A stretch of 64,000 nucleotides of DNA from Halomonas sp. BDJS001 (GTDB lineage: Bacteria; Pseudomonadota; Gammaproteobacteria; Pseudomonadales; Halomonadaceae). Both the position numbers and the translations under genes were made by a program. Shown piece after piece: positions 1 to 9,099 of the stretch. The notes beneath the pieces were generated by a model. It was not told the origin of the DNA. It saw only the letters and a list, made by a program, of their open reading frames with translations, and made no database searches. Numbering within the stretch: position 1 is the first letter of the stretch; each line of letters starts with the position of its first letter. The stretch is from assembly GCF_026104355.1 (NCBI RefSeq), contig NZ_CP110535.1:3658001-3722000 (forward strand), in the 5' to 3' direction.

Positions 1-613
1 TGATCATCGCTCTGGGCGCTGGCAAGTGATAAAGATGTTTGACCGAGGCAAATACCGAACTAAGCAGCAAATCGGTCAGGCTCTGCAGCGTATGCACCAA
101 CACCGGATTGTGGGATGCCTGGGAAACCGCCAGATGAAAGGCGTGATCCAGTCTCGCCAATCGCTCGACATCAATGGTCTCTGCGCTTTCCGCGTAGTCA
201 GCCATTTCACGATAGCGCCGGGTGATCAGCACCCGGTCAGCGGAGGTGCCGCGACTCGCGGCTAACCGCGCCGACTCCCCTTCCAGCAGCGCGCGTACCT
301 CTAACAGATCAAACAGCGTACGCGGGTGGTCTTTAAACAGGTGCATCAACGGGCTCTGGTTGCCCACCGGCAAAAGTGTGGCGACCGTTGAGCCGTGGCC
401 CTGGCGAGTATTGATAATTCCCTTGCTGCGCAGAATCCTCAAACCCTCACGCAGCGAGGCGCGGGAGACGCCCAGCCGATCGCATAGCCGCCGCTCAGAA
501 GGAAGTAGCTGGCCGGGGCGAAAAACACCATCAAGAATCAGCCGCTCCAGCCGGGTGGCCACGTGTTCAGGCATTCTCTGTCCGGGTGTCAACGCTTGAT
601 TCTCCGCAGGCAT
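1..613 (-). CDS. glcC: GntR/FadR-family regulator, GlcC-like (3' end beyond window)
   Basis: Transcription factor with an N-terminal winged helix (residues about 12-75, with LPSERRLCDRLGVSRASLRE) followed by a FadR-type all-helical ligand domain (FCD; DLLEVRALLEGESARLAA near residue 105). The frame is open from the ATG at 613 to the window edge, so about 204 residues are visible and the C-terminus is missing. It is transcribed away from glcDEFG, and the intergenic region carries a palindrome of the type this family binds. By family and position it should sense glycolate or a related 2-hydroxy acid and control the glc operon; LldR- or PdhR-like specificity cannot be excluded from sequence alone. 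Confidence 0.85.
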   Translation of the reverse strand, partial: MPAENQALTPGQRMPEHVATRLERLILDGVFRPGQLLPSERRLCDRLGVSRASLREGLRILRSKGIINTRQGHGSTVATLLPVGNQSPLMHLFKDHPRTLFDLLEVRALLEGESARLAASRGTSADRVLITRRYREMADYAESAETIDVERLARLDHAFHLAVSQASHNPVLVHTLQSLTDLLLSSVFASVKHLYHLPAPRAMI

Positions 614-709
614 GACGGTCACTCTCGCTAAACTGTTTTGCCAGCTTGCCACTACTCGCCATAGAAGACATCTCTGTTTCGCTTCTATATAGCAGGATCG
701 ACTAATTAC

Positions 710-720
710 TGGTCTGACCA
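710..720. promoter_or_regulatory. FadR-subfamily GntR operator, candidate GlcC site
   Basis: TGGTCTGACCA is a perfect dyad matching the TNGTNNNACNA pattern known for FadR-subfamily GntR regulators. It lies between the divergent glcC-like gene and glcD, about 100 bases from the regulator start and 150 from glcD. That GlcC is the binder is inference from position. Confidence 0.6.
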
Positions 721-746
721 ATGCACCACGATCTGGACAGACGGAT

Positions 747-767
747 AAAAAAGGCCCAAATTGGGCC
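747..767 (-). terminator. Rho-independent terminator-like hairpin on minus strand in glcC-glcD gap
   Basis: Read on the minus strand, a GGCCCAA/TTGGGCC stem (753-767) is followed directly by six T (752-747). It points towards glcC and lies upstream of that gene's start, so it could attenuate a distal glcC promoter or stop antisense transcription out of the glc operon. Confidence 0.55.
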
Positions 768-867
768 ATGCCTTTAACGAACGCTCTATGAAGTATGTTG
801 CGTGCAGAATAGGCCCATAGACCGTTTCAGCATTTACCTTTAATGATAATAAGCATGGGATGTCGTA

Positions 868-2367
868 ATGAATATCCTCTTTGATGAGCGCCTGGACGGC
901 AAACTGGTTCAGCGCGATAAAAGCGAGGTTTTAACCGACCTGCAGCAAGCCGTTCCCGAAATGACGCTGCTGCATCGCGAAGAAGACCTGCGCCCCTTTG
1001 AGTGCGATGGGCTGGCGGCCTACCGCGTGCTGCCGATGCTGGTGGCGCTGCCTGAAACCCTTGAGCAAGTGCAAGCACTGCTCAAGCGCTGCCATGCGCT
1101 AAGCGTACCCGTGGTCACTCGCGGTGCGGGCACCGGGCTTTCAGGCGGTGCGTTGCCGCTGGAACAGGGCGTGCTATTAGTGATGTCGCGCTTTAATAAA
1201 ATTCTCAACGTCGACCCTGATGCCCGCTTGGCACGGGTGCAGCCCGGCGTTCGCAATCTGGCCATTTCCGAAGCCGCGGCGCCCTATGGCCTCTACTACG
1301 CGCCGGATCCCTCCTCGCAAATTGCCTGCTCCATCGGCGGTAACGTGGCGGAAAATGCTGGCGGCGTGCACTGCTTAAAATATGGCCTAACGGTGCATAA
1401 CGTGATGCGTGTCGATGTGCTCACCATTGAGGGCGAGCATATGACGCTGGGCGCTGAGTCTTTTGATGCCCCAGGCATTGACCTGCTGGCATTGATAAAC
1501 GGCTCGGAGGGCATGCTCGGCGTGGTCACAGAGATCACCGTCAAGCTGCTGCCCAAGCCGGAGACTGCCAAAGTGCTGATGGCGAGCTTCGATGATGTTG
1601 AGAAAGCCGGTCGCGCCGTCGGCGATATCATCGCCGCAGGCATTATTCCCGGCGGTCTGGAAATGATGGATAAACTCGCCATCAAAGCCGCCGAAGATTT
1701 CATCAAAGCAGGCTACCCAGTGGAAGCAGAAGCGATTCTGTTGTGCGAGCTGGATGGCGTCGAAGCCGATGTAGCCGACGACTGCGACACCGTGCGCCAG
1801 GTACTCGAAGCCGCGGGCGCCACCGATATTCAGCAGGCCCGAGATGAGGCCGAGCGCGCCAAGTTCTGGGCTGGGCGAAAGAACGCCTTCCCAGCGGTGG
1901 GCCGAATGTCACCGGACTACTACTGCATGGATGGCACTATCCCCCGCCGCGAGCTTCCTCGCGTGCTGAAAGGCATTGCCGCGCTTTCCAAAGAGAGCGG
2001 ATTGGCGGTGGCCAACGTCTTTCACGCCGGCGATGGCAATATGCATCCTCTAATCCTGTTTGATGCCAACAAAGAGGGCCAACTGGCGCTTGCCGAAGAG
2101 GTGGGCGGCAAGATTCTGGAGCTCTGCGTGGCTGCGGGCGGCTCAATCACCGGCGAACACGGCGTTGGGCGCGAAAAGATCAACCAGATGTGTAGCCAGT
2201 TTCAGGCGGATGAAATCAGCGTTTTTCACGCTTTGAAAGCCGCTTTTGATCCACAACGGCTGCTCAATCCTGGCAAGAATATCCCAACGCTGGCGCGCTG
2301 CGCCGAGTTTGGCGCAATGCATGTGCATAACAACGAGTTACCGCACCCGGAGCTGCCGCGCTTTTAG
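868..2367 (+). CDS. glcD: Glycolate oxidase subunit GlcD (FAD-linked)
   Basis: Catalytic FAD subunit of the membrane-associated glycolate dehydrogenase GlcDEF, which oxidises glycolate to glyoxylate and passes electrons to the quinone pool. The 499 residues match the family length. The FAD-binding type 4 domain covers about residues 50-225, with the flavin loop TRGAGTGLSGGA at 84-95; the FAD-oxidase C domain follows, with HAGDGNMHP (386-394) and GEHGVGREK (429-437). The ATG at 868 has a short GGGA motif upstream. It is the first gene of a four-gene run with glcE, glcF and glcG. Confidence 0.95.
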   Translation: MNILFDERLDGKLVQRDKSEVLTDLQQAVPEMTLLHREEDLRPFECDGLAAYRVLPMLVALPETLEQVQALLKRCHALSVPVVTRGAGTGLSGGALPLEQGVLLVMSRFNKILNVDPDARLARVQPGVRNLAISEAAAPYGLYYAPDPSSQIACSIGGNVAENAGGVHCLKYGLTVHNVMRVDVLTIEGEHMTLGAESFDAPGIDLLALINGSEGMLGVVTEITVKLLPKPETAKVLMASFDDVEKAGRAVGDIIAAGIIPGGLEMMDKLAIKAAEDFIKAGYPVEAEAILLCELDGVEADVADDCDTVRQVLEAAGATDIQQARDEAERAKFWAGRKNAFPAVGRMSPDYYCMDGTIPRRELPRVLKGIAALSKESGLAVANVFHAGDGNMHPLILFDANKEGQLALAEEVGGKILELCVAAGGSITGEHGVGREKINQMCSQFQADEISVFHALKAAFDPQRLLNPGKNIPTLARCAEFGAMHVHNNELPHPELPRF

Positions 2368-2441
2368 CAGCGAGCCAAGCCGAAGCTAAGACAATAATTA
2401 GCCCAAACGAATAATGGAAAAGACCAATAGTGGGAAAGACC

Positions 2442-3536
2442 ATGACCGAACTAGCGATTGCCGACCGCGATATCGCCGAGACCCTGTGCGAGCAGGTACG
2501 CAGTGCCTATGAAGCGCGCACGCCGCTACGCATTGTAGGCGGAGATACACGCGCCTTTTATGGCCGACCGGTGGAGGGCCAGGCGCTACAAATGGCTGAA
2601 CACAGCGGCATTGTGAGCTACGACCCGGTGGAACTGGTAGTGACTGTGCGCGCTGGCACTCGGCTTAGCGACCTGCAGGAAGTACTGGCAGAGAAGCACC
2701 AAATGCTGGGCTTTGAGCCGCCCATGTTTGGTGAAGCGTCGACCATTGGTGGCGCCGTGGCCACCGGCCTCTCCGGCCCACGCCGTCCCTGGGCAGGCGC
2801 AGCCCGTGACTTTGTGCTGGGTACGCGTATTATCACCCAACAGGGCAAGCTGCTTCGCTTTGGTGGCGAAGTGATGAAAAATGTTGCCGGTTACGACTTA
2901 TCGCGCCTGATGGCAGGCGCCCAGGGCACCCTTGGCGTACTCACGGATATCTCCTTTAAAGTGCTGCCCATTCCCACTGCAACACACAGCCTACGCTTAA
3001 CCCTGGGGCTGGATGAGGCGCTCAAAAAACTCGCCGAGCTGGGTCGCAAGCCGCTACCGATTAGCGCCGCTGCCTGGCATCACGGCGAGCTGTTTTTGCG
3101 CCTGGAAGGTGGCAAAAGCTCTGTTAGCGCGACCCAGGCAAGCCTGGGCGGCGAGCCACTTGATGCCAGCTTCTGGCACCAGTTGCGTGACCATACCCAC
3201 GCTTTCTTTGCCTACGGCGATGGCCAAGCCCTGTGGCGACTGTCACTCCCCCCCAACAGCGCACCGCTAGCGCTGGATATTCCCGAAAGCGATATCTTTT
3301 ACGACTGGGCGGGCAGTCAGCGCTGGGTGAAAACCACTCTGGATGCAGACACTCTCCGCGCCGCCTGTGCTGCGGTGGGGGGGCATGCCACCTGCTATAC
3401 CCCCCACACCCAAGGAGGCGCCGCTGAGCCGTTTACACCGCTTAATACTGTAGTGGAAAAATATCACCGTAACTTAAAGGCGGAGCTGGATGCCCATGGC
3501 ATTTTTAATCCCGGTCGCCTTTATGCGGCGTTTTAA
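2442..3536 (+). CDS. glcE: Glycolate oxidase subunit GlcE (FAD-binding)
   Basis: Second flavin-type subunit of glycolate dehydrogenase, a GlcD paralogue with the FAD-binding type 4 fold (GGAVATGLSGPRRP near residue 105; KNVAGYDLSRLMAGAQGTLG near 150) and a short C-terminal part. I place the start at ATG 2442, which has GGGAAA just upstream; an in-frame GTG at 2430 would add four residues. The stop lies 11 bases before glcF, in the same operon. Confidence 0.93.
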   Translation: MTELAIADRDIAETLCEQVRSAYEARTPLRIVGGDTRAFYGRPVEGQALQMAEHSGIVSYDPVELVVTVRAGTRLSDLQEVLAEKHQMLGFEPPMFGEASTIGGAVATGLSGPRRPWAGAARDFVLGTRIITQQGKLLRFGGEVMKNVAGYDLSRLMAGAQGTLGVLTDISFKVLPIPTATHSLRLTLGLDEALKKLAELGRKPLPISAAAWHHGELFLRLEGGKSSVSATQASLGGEPLDASFWHQLRDHTHAFFAYGDGQALWRLSLPPNSAPLALDIPESDIFYDWAGSQRWVKTTLDADTLRAACAAVGGHATCYTPHTQGGAAEPFTPLNTVVEKYHRNLKAELDAHGIFNPGRLYAAF

Positions 3537-3547
3537 GGAGAGCTGAC

Positions 3548-4780
3548 ATGCAGACGCAATTTACCGATGCCGACCTTCAGAAACCGCATATTCAAGAAGC
3601 GGAGCGTATTCTGCGCACCTGCGTTCACTGCGGTTTTTGTAACGCCACCTGCCCCACTTACCAGTTGTTAGGCGATGAGCGCGATGGCCCTCGGGGGCGT
3701 ATCTATCTCATGAAGGAACTGCTGGAGAGCCAAGACGATGACGACCAGGTCACCGACGAGACGCGTCTGCATCTTGATCGCTGCCTGACCTGCCTTAACT
3801 GCGAAACCACCTGCCCTTCCGGCGTGGAGTACCACAAACTGCTGAATATAGGTCGTGCCGAAATTGAGCGGCGCGTTCCTCGCCCGGCAGGTGAGCGGGC
3901 CCAGCGCTATGCGCTGCGAAAAATGATGGTCGAGCCCAAACGTTTCCAAGCGCTGCTAAAGCTGGGGCAAACCTTTAAGCCACTGGTGCCTGGCAAGTTG
4001 CGCAATAAAATGCCCGCAGCGCCGATAGATGCAGGCGTACGCCCGGATACCAACCGCCATACCCGGCGGGTATTGATACTGGAAGGCTGCGTTCAGCCGG
4101 GGCTGTCACCCAACACCAATGCGGCCACTGCACGGATTTTGGATCGCCTCGGCATCAGCGTCACGCCAGTGGCTGAAGCAGGCTGCTGTGGCGCCGTTGA
4201 TTTTCACCTCAATGCCCAGGACGATGGACGAGCCCGCATGCGCGCCAATATTGATGCCTGGTGGCCGTACATTGAGCAAGGCACCGAAGCCATTGTGCAA
4301 ACCGCCAGCGGCTGCGGCGCTTTCGTCAAAGAGTATGGCTACATGCTCAAGGATGACCCTGACTACGCTGTTAAAGCGCAAAAGGTGAGCACTCTGGCCA
4401 AAGATATTGTCGAAATCCTGCGCGATGAGCCGCTGGACGAATTGAGCGTTAACGCGTCACAACGACTGGCGTTCCACTGCCCCTGCACACTACAACACGC
4501 CCAAAAGCTTAACGGTGCTGTCGAAGGCGTACTGAGCAAGCTGGGTTTTGCGTTAACCCCGGTACAGGATGCGCATCTCTGTTGTGGCTCAGCGGGCACC
4601 TATTCGATCACCCAGCCTGAACTGGCCACTCAACTGCGTGACAATAAGCTCAATGCACTGGAAGCTGGAGATCCCGAGGTGATCGTAACGGCGAATATCG
4701 GCTGCCAGACCCACTTGGCAGGCGCCAATCGCACGCCGGTGCGTCACTGGGTAGAGATCGTCGATGCAGCGCTCAGCTAG
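3548..4780 (+). CDS. glcF: Glycolate oxidase iron-sulfur subunit GlcF
   Basis: Electron-transfer subunit of GlcDEF. Two ferredoxin-like clusters appear near the N-terminus: CVHCGFCNATCP (Cys 25, 28, 31, 35) and CLTCLNCETTCP (about 79-89). Two cysteine-rich CCG domains follow, with CCGAVDFH and CCGSAGTYS, as in heterodisulfide-reductase-like subunits. Length 410 residues fits the family. AAGGAG-type ribosome site (taaggagagctgac) precedes ATG 3548. Confidence 0.95.
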   Translation: MQTQFTDADLQKPHIQEAERILRTCVHCGFCNATCPTYQLLGDERDGPRGRIYLMKELLESQDDDDQVTDETRLHLDRCLTCLNCETTCPSGVEYHKLLNIGRAEIERRVPRPAGERAQRYALRKMMVEPKRFQALLKLGQTFKPLVPGKLRNKMPAAPIDAGVRPDTNRHTRRVLILEGCVQPGLSPNTNAATARILDRLGISVTPVAEAGCCGAVDFHLNAQDDGRARMRANIDAWWPYIEQGTEAIVQTASGCGAFVKEYGYMLKDDPDYAVKAQKVSTLAKDIVEILRDEPLDELSVNASQRLAFHCPCTLQHAQKLNGAVEGVLSKLGFALTPVQDAHLCCGSAGTYSITQPELATQLRDNKLNALEAGDPEVIVTANIGCQTHLAGANRTPVRHWVEIVDAALS

Positions 4781-4864
4781 CGTTTCACCAATAACTTTTA
4801 CCCCAGGCCGCGCAGACTTTAACCGCGCGGCCACTTCACTCCCCCCCTTAACAAGGATTAAAAC

Positions 4865-5269
4865 ATGCAAACAAAAGCTATTCTCGCCCAAGCCGATGTA
4901 ACGAATGTTCTGGATGCCGCGCAGAAAGAGGCTGACAGCAATAGCTGGCCGGTAACCATCGCGGTGACCGACGACGGCGGCCATCTTTTGGCGCTGCGTC
5001 GCTTGGATGGCGCCGCCCCTTTCAGCGCCGAAGTGGCTACGCAAAAAGCGCGTAGTGCAGCGCTAGGTCGTAAAGAGACCCAGGTATTTGAAGAGATGAT
5101 TAATGGTGGGCGCACGGCGTTTGTCACCGCACCGCTGCAAGGCCTGCTTTCAGGCGGCGTGCCGATTACGGTTGACGGCCATGTGGTGGGCGCTGTGGGC
5201 ATTTCCGGCGTAAAACCCGATCAGGATGTGCAGGTGGCCAAAGCAGGAGTTGCCGCGATTACCGGCTAA
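4865..5269 (+). CDS. glcG: GlcG / HbpS-like protein (DUF336)
   Basis: Small cytoplasmic-looking protein of 134 residues with the GlcG/HbpS fold (PF03928): DDGGHLLALRRLDGA near residues 37-51 and the glycine-rich GGVPITVDGHVVGAVGISG near 98-116. Members of the family occur beside glycolate, propanediol and haem-related genes; the biochemical role in glycolate use is unsettled. It follows glcF by 84 bases and is preceded by AAGGA. A strong terminator after it closes the operon. Confidence 0.88.
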   Translation: MQTKAILAQADVTNVLDAAQKEADSNSWPVTIAVTDDGGHLLALRRLDGAAPFSAEVATQKARSAALGRKETQVFEEMINGGRTAFVTAPLQGLLSGGVPITVDGHVVGAVGISGVKPDQDVQVAKAGVAAITG

Positions 5270-5300
5270 AAGCGGCAAATCAAAGCACAGACATACGAAA

Positions 5301-5327
5301 AGCCCGGATCGATGATCCGGGCTTTTT
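5301..5327. terminator. Bidirectional terminator between glc operon and tRNA cluster
   Basis: AGCCCGGATC (5301-5310) pairs with GATCCGGGCT (5314-5323) across a 3-base loop. T6 follows on the plus strand, and the minus-strand copy ends in TTTTC, so it can serve both glcDEFG and the leftward tRNA transcript. Confidence 0.85.
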
Positions 5328-5364
5328 TGGAATTCGTTCGGCAAGTGCCGATCTAAATGCTTAA

Positions 5365-5441
5365 TGGCGGACCGGACGAGACTCGAACTCGCGACCTCCG
5401 GCGTGACAGGCCGGCATTCTAACCGACTGAACTACCGGTCC
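5365..5441 (-). tRNA. tRNA-Asp (GTC)
   Basis: Minus-strand cloverleaf of 77 nt with encoded CCA: acceptor GGACCGG, anticodon stem-loop GCCGGCCTGTCACGCCGGA with GTC, and T-loop TTCGAGT. It is the last tRNA of the cluster in transcription order. Confidence 0.95.
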
Positions 5442-5517
5442 ACGTAAAAGCATTTCTGTAACGACCATCAGACTAACGTTTATAAGCGGTTCAGAGGCGC
5501 TTCTAAAGGGTAGTTGA

Positions 5518-5593
5518 TGGTGGGTGGTACTGGGTTCGAACCAGTGACCCCCAGCTTGTAAGGCTGGTGCTCTCCCAACTGAGCTAACCACCC
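5518..5593 (-). tRNA. tRNA-Val (TAC)
   Basis: 76 nt with encoded CCA on the minus strand. Acceptor GGGTGGT, anticodon arm CCAGC-CTTACAA-GCTGG giving TAC, T-loop GTTCGAACC. Identical in sequence to the copy at 5924. Confidence 0.95.
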
Positions 5594-5645
5594 GTCTATT
5601 AACAAACGCCTTGGGGCACTTGCTAATCCAGCTTAGCAGTTATCA

Positions 5646-5722
5646 TGGCGGACCGGACGAGACTCGAACTCGCGACCTCCGGCGTGACAGGCCGGCATTC
5701 TAACCGACTGAACTACCGGTCC
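5646..5722 (-). tRNA. tRNA-Asp (GTC)
   Basis: Second identical tRNA-Asp copy of the cluster, 77 nt with encoded CCA. Confidence 0.95.
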
Positions 5723-5776
5723 GAATCGATAACAACTATTTCAAACAATTAGCTTAAGCAGATATGTAGTTGATGC

Positions 5777-5853
5777 TGGCGGACCGGACGAGACTCGAAC
5801 TCGCGACCTCCGGCGTGACAGGCCGGCATTCTAACCGACTGAACTACCGGTCC
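5777..5853 (-). tRNA. tRNA-Asp (GTC)
   Basis: Third identical tRNA-Asp copy, 77 nt with encoded CCA. Confidence 0.95.
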
Positions 5854-5923
5854 GTTATGCGCATCAAAGCTTAATCATACTTTTTACTACACGCTTCCAA
5901 CCCATTTTAGTTACTACTAAACA

Positions 5924-5999
5924 TGGTGGGTGGTACTGGGTTCGAACCAGTGACCCCCAGCTTGTAAGGCTGGTGCTCTCCCAACTGAGCTAACCACCC
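5924..5999 (-). tRNA. tRNA-Val (TAC)
   Basis: 76 nt with encoded CCA and anticodon TAC; promoter-proximal member of the five-tRNA transcript Val-Asp-Asp-Val-Asp. Confidence 0.95.
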
Positions 6000-6018
6000 G
6001 CTGGTCACGTGGCGCTGC

Positions 6019-6046
6019 ATTCTACAGAAGGCTTGCTCAATGTCAA
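6019..6046 (-). promoter_or_regulatory. Sigma-70 promoter of the tRNA cluster
   Basis: On the minus strand TTGACA (6046-6041) and TAGAAT (6024-6019) are separated by 16 bases, followed by a GC-rich discriminator, the layout typical of stable-RNA promoters. It lies 20 bases before the first tRNA-Val. Confidence 0.8.
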
Positions 6047-6081
6047 CATGCTGTGTTTAAAAACTGATTTAAAACCGCTTT

Positions 6082-6879
6082 CTAAACTAACACGCTGCCC
6101 ACTTCCGCAAGGCCAGAGCGATGAGCGCGGACGAAGGATGCCGCAACTTGGGTAGCCTCGTCAATCAAAACCGTTTGGGTCAGGCCAGAAAGGCGCCTCG
6201 GTTTAAAGTCGTGATCGCCATCTCTTAGCCAAGCGAGCTGCGCGTTTTGCGGCAATCGATAGCAAGCCACCTCTTCCCGGGTGCCAAAGGGATCACGTTC
6301 GCCTTGTAAAACCAGCATGGGGCAGTCAATCGCAGGCCAGTGATCCAGGCGTAGCTTGTCAGGCGCTTTAACCGGATGAAATGGATAGCCTGCTACCACC
6401 ACGCCCGGCACCGGCTTACTGCATGGTTGCTCACTGAATGAGTGTTGATTAGCAAGCTGTTTACTGGCAAATAGGGTCGCTACGCGGCCGCCCATCGATT
6501 TGCCACCAATCCATAGCGGTTCGTCAAACAAGGAATCGAGTAGCACATACCACTGGGCAAACTGCTCCAGGGACTTGGCGATAGGCGGGGGCGGCCGGCG
6601 CTTGCCGGTTTCCTGCATCTTTTGCATATAAGGGAAATCGATACATAACACCTGTACCCCTCGATCCGCCAACGAGGTGACAAATTGACGCATGAAAGGT
6701 GACTGCTGCCCTGCCCCTGCGCCATGGGCAAACAGCAAGCGACCTATCTTGGCTTGACCATGGACAGCCAACGGCCCCATGCCCTGCACCAGAAAAGCGC
6801 CATTTGGCTGGCGCTTAAGCGCCTCTTTTAAAGCCTGAGGTAGTACCTCGATATAACCAGACAAAGCGTAATATGACAC
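6082..6879 (-). CDS. Alpha/beta hydrolase (KANL3/Tex30-like)
   Basis: Predicted cytosolic hydrolase of 265 residues. HGAGAG (about 52-57) resembles the oxyanion region, the nucleophile elbow is GKSMGG (about 128-133, Ser), a later Asp lies in GERDPFG, and GDHDF near the C-terminus supplies the likely catalytic His. The architecture matches the KANL3/Tex30 branch of bacterial alpha/beta hydrolases; no substrate is known to me. The start is a GTG at 6879 with AGGAG six bases upstream. It stands alone between the tRNA cluster and the divergent cco operon. Confidence 0.75.
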   Translation of the reverse strand: MSYYALSGYIEVLPQALKEALKRQPNGAFLVQGMGPLAVHGQAKIGRLLFAHGAGAGQQSPFMRQFVTSLADRGVQVLCIDFPYMQKMQETGKRRPPPPIAKSLEQFAQWYVLLDSLFDEPLWIGGKSMGGRVATLFASKQLANQHSFSEQPCSKPVPGVVVAGYPFHPVKAPDKLRLDHWPAIDCPMLVLQGERDPFGTREEVACYRLPQNAQLAWLRDGDHDFKPRRLSGLTQTVLIDEATQVAASFVRAHRSGLAEVGSVLV

Positions 6880-6960
6880 CCAGCGCTCCTGATAATTCAG
6901 TCTTTAACCAATTGGTGTGTTCAGGTTAAGCCTCTGCTGCGCTAGAATCTTGGTCGGATC

Positions 6961-7002
6961 TTGACCTGCATCATCAAGCGGGTGGCCGCACCCGTGCAAA
7001 AT
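6961..7002 (+). promoter_or_regulatory. Candidate FNR/ANR-dependent class II promoter of ccoN
   Basis: TTGAC-ctgc-ATCAT (6961-6974) matches 8 of 10 positions of the FNR/ANR box TTGATNNNNATCAA. A CAAAAT -10-like box (6997-7002) sits where a class II promoter needs it, with the box centre about 41 bases before an expected start near 7009. An Anr-type gene lies downstream at 17455, in keeping with microaerobic control. Confidence 0.5.
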
Positions 7003-7043
7003 GCCACGGGTTACCCCCTAACCGCGTTCGATGGGAACATGAC

Positions 7044-8468
7044 ATGAGCACAGCATTTGAACACCCGACCTACAACTACAAGGTAGTTCGGCAGTTCGCG
7101 ATTATGACCGTTGTGTGGGGCATTGTGGGAATGACAGTGGGTGTCATTCTCGCCTCGCAACTGGTTTGGCCGCAACTGAACCTCGGCATACCTTGGACTA
7201 GCTTTGGGCGCCTGCGTCCGTTACACACTAACGCCGTCATTTTCGCCTTTGGCGGCTCGGCGCTCTTTGCCACGTCGTACTACGTTGTCCAGCGTACCTG
7301 TCAGACACGGCTCTTCTCTGACAAGTTAGCGGCCTTTACGTTCTGGGGCTGGCAAGCGGTTATCCTCTCCGCCGTGGTGTCACTGCCGCTTGGGCATACC
7401 ACCACCAAGGAGTACGCTGAACTGGAGTGGCCGATCAACATTTTGATCGCGGTCGTCTGGATCAGCTATGCCATCGTGTTCCTAATGACGATCAAAAAAC
7501 GCACCACGTCGCATATTTATGTGGCGAACTGGTTCTTTGCGGCGTTTATTCTGACCGTTGCGGTGCTGCATATCGTCAACAATGCGGCCATCCCTGTAAC
7601 CCCGATGTACTCCACCTCGATCTACGCCGGCGCGGTAGATGCCATGGTGCAGTGGTGGTACGGACACAACGCGGTTGGCTTCTTCCTGACTGCAGGTTTT
7701 CTGGGCATGATGTACTACTTCGTGCCGAAGCAGGCTGAACGCCCAATCTACTCCTACCGCCTGTCAATCGTCCACTTCTGGGCATTGATCATGATCTACA
7801 TGTGGGCAGGTCCTCACCATCTGCACTACACAGCACTACCTAACTGGGCACAGTCGCTGGGTATGATTATGTCGATTATTCTGCTGGCACCCTCCTGGGG
7901 TGGCATGATCAACGGCATGATGACTCTGTCAGGGGCTTGGCATAAGCTGCGCACGGATCCGACACTACGCTTCCTGGTGGTGGCACTATCGTTCTACGGC
8001 ATGTCCACCTTTGAAGGCCCGATGATGGCGATTAAGACCGTCAACGCGCTGTCGCACTACACTGACTGGACCATTGGTCACGTTCACTCCGGCGCGCTTG
8101 GCTGGGTAGCGATGATTACCATCGGCTCAATGTATCACCTGATTCCGCGCGTCTTTGGTCGCACTGAAATGTACTCGATCAACCTGATTGCCGTGCACTT
8201 CTGGCTGGCCACTATTGGCACCGTGCTCTATATCGCCTCCATGTGGGTTAACGGCATTCTGCAAGGCCTCATGTGGCGTGCGATCAACCCTGATGGCACC
8301 TTGATGTACACCTTCGTTGAAGCCGTTGAAGCCAGCGCACCAGGCTACTTTGTTCGCTTAATCGGCGGCCTCTTCTGGGTCACCGGCATGCTGATTATGG
8401 CGTTCAATGTGTACATGACCGTTAAGCGTCGTGAGGCCATCAGCCATTCAGCGCCACAAGCTGCCTAA
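7044..8468 (+). CDS. ccoN: cbb3-type cytochrome c oxidase subunit I CcoN
   Basis: Catalytic haem-copper subunit of the high-affinity cbb3 oxidase in the inner membrane. The 474 residues form about twelve membrane helices. Visible ligands include the low-spin haem His in [12 protein letters not shown] (about 60), the CuB His of [11 protein letters not shown] (about 208), the HHLHYT pair (about 257-258), and HVHSG (about 345-347). Length and motifs match CcoN1/N2 of Pseudomonas-like bacteria. It heads ccoNOQP and follows the candidate FNR/ANR promoter. Confidence 0.97.
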   Translation: MSTAFEHPTYNYKVVRQFAIMTVVWGIVGMTVGVILASQLVWPQLNLGIPWTSFGRLRPLHTNAVIFAFGGSALFATSYYVVQRTCQTRLFSDKLAAFTFWGWQAVILSAVVSLPLGHTTTKEYAELEWPINILIAVVWISYAIVFLMTIKKRTTSHIYVANWFFAAFILTVAVLHIVNNAAIPVTPMYSTSIYAGAVDAMVQWWYGHNAVGFFLTAGFLGMMYYFVPKQAERPIYSYRLSIVHFWALIMIYMWAGPHHLHYTALPNWAQSLGMIMSIILLAPSWGGMINGMMTLSGAWHKLRTDPTLRFLVVALSFYGMSTFEGPMMAIKTVNALSHYTDWTIGHVHSGALGWVAMITIGSMYHLIPRVFGRTEMYSINLIAVHFWLATIGTVLYIASMWVNGILQGLMWRAINPDGTLMYTFVEAVEASAPGYFVRLIGGLFWVTGMLIMAFNVYMTVKRREAISHSAPQAA

Positions 8469-8487
8469 ACCGGGGAAGTTGAGACCA

Positions 8488-9096
8488 ATGAAACACGAGA
8501 TTGTCGAAAAGAACGTTGGCCTGCTTGCCGTGTTGATCCTTGTCGTGATCAGTTTCGGCGGCTTGGCGGAGGTCGTCCCACTGTTTTTCCAGAAGCAGAC
8601 AACCGAGCCGGTCGAAGGTCTGGAGCCGCTGTCGGCACTGGAACTCGAAGGCCGAGACATCTATCGCCGCGAAGGTTGCGTGGGCTGTCACTCGCAAATG
8701 GTGCGCCCATTCCGCGCCGAAACCGAACGCTACGGCCACTACAATGTGGCGGGCGAGCAGGTCTACGAGCATAACTTCCTGTGGGGCTCCAAGCGCACCG
8801 GGCCAGACCTGGCGCGCGTCGGTGGCCGCTATAGCGATGACTGGCACCGCGCCCACCTCTACAACCCCCGCGACGTAGTGCCCGAATCCATCATGCCGGC
8901 TTACCCCTGGCTGTTTGAAAACACCCTCGATGGTGAGGCTACTCCGGCTAAAATGCGCACACTGCGCCAGCTAGGCGTGCCGTACACCGACGAAGATATT
9001 GCCAACGCGACTGCAGAGGTTCGCGGCACCCAGGAAATTACCGCCCTGGTCGCCTATCTACAGCAGCTCGGAACCGTGCTCGAGGGCACTCGCTAA
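8488..9096 (+). CDS. ccoO: cbb3 oxidase subunit II CcoO (monohaem c)
   Basis: Membrane-anchored monohaem cytochrome c subunit that passes electrons to CcoN. An N-terminal helix (about 10-32) is followed by [13 protein letters not shown], the CXXCH haem site, and a later Met ligand in [11 protein letters not shown] take ATG 8488 (MKHEIVEKN) as start, giving 202 residues, the usual size; the frame could be extended to 8431 inside ccoN but this lacks support. Confidence 0.96.
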   Translation: MKHEIVEKNVGLLAVLILVVISFGGLAEVVPLFFQKQTTEPVEGLEPLSALELEGRDIYRREGCVGCHSQMVRPFRAETERYGHYNVAGEQVYEHNFLWGSKRTGPDLARVGGRYSDDWHRAHLYNPRDVVPESIMPAYPWLFENTLDGEATPAKMRTLRQLGVPYTDEDIANATAEVRGTQEITALVAYLQQLGTVLEGTR

Positions 9097-9099
9097 GTT

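Noticed and set aside
2430..2441. GTG at 2430 as the glcE start
   Set aside because: ATG 2442 has better spacing from GGGAAA and gives the usual N-terminus.
5365..5999. tRNA cluster as an integration site
   Set aside because: No integrase, direct tRNA-end duplication or foreign block is adjacent.
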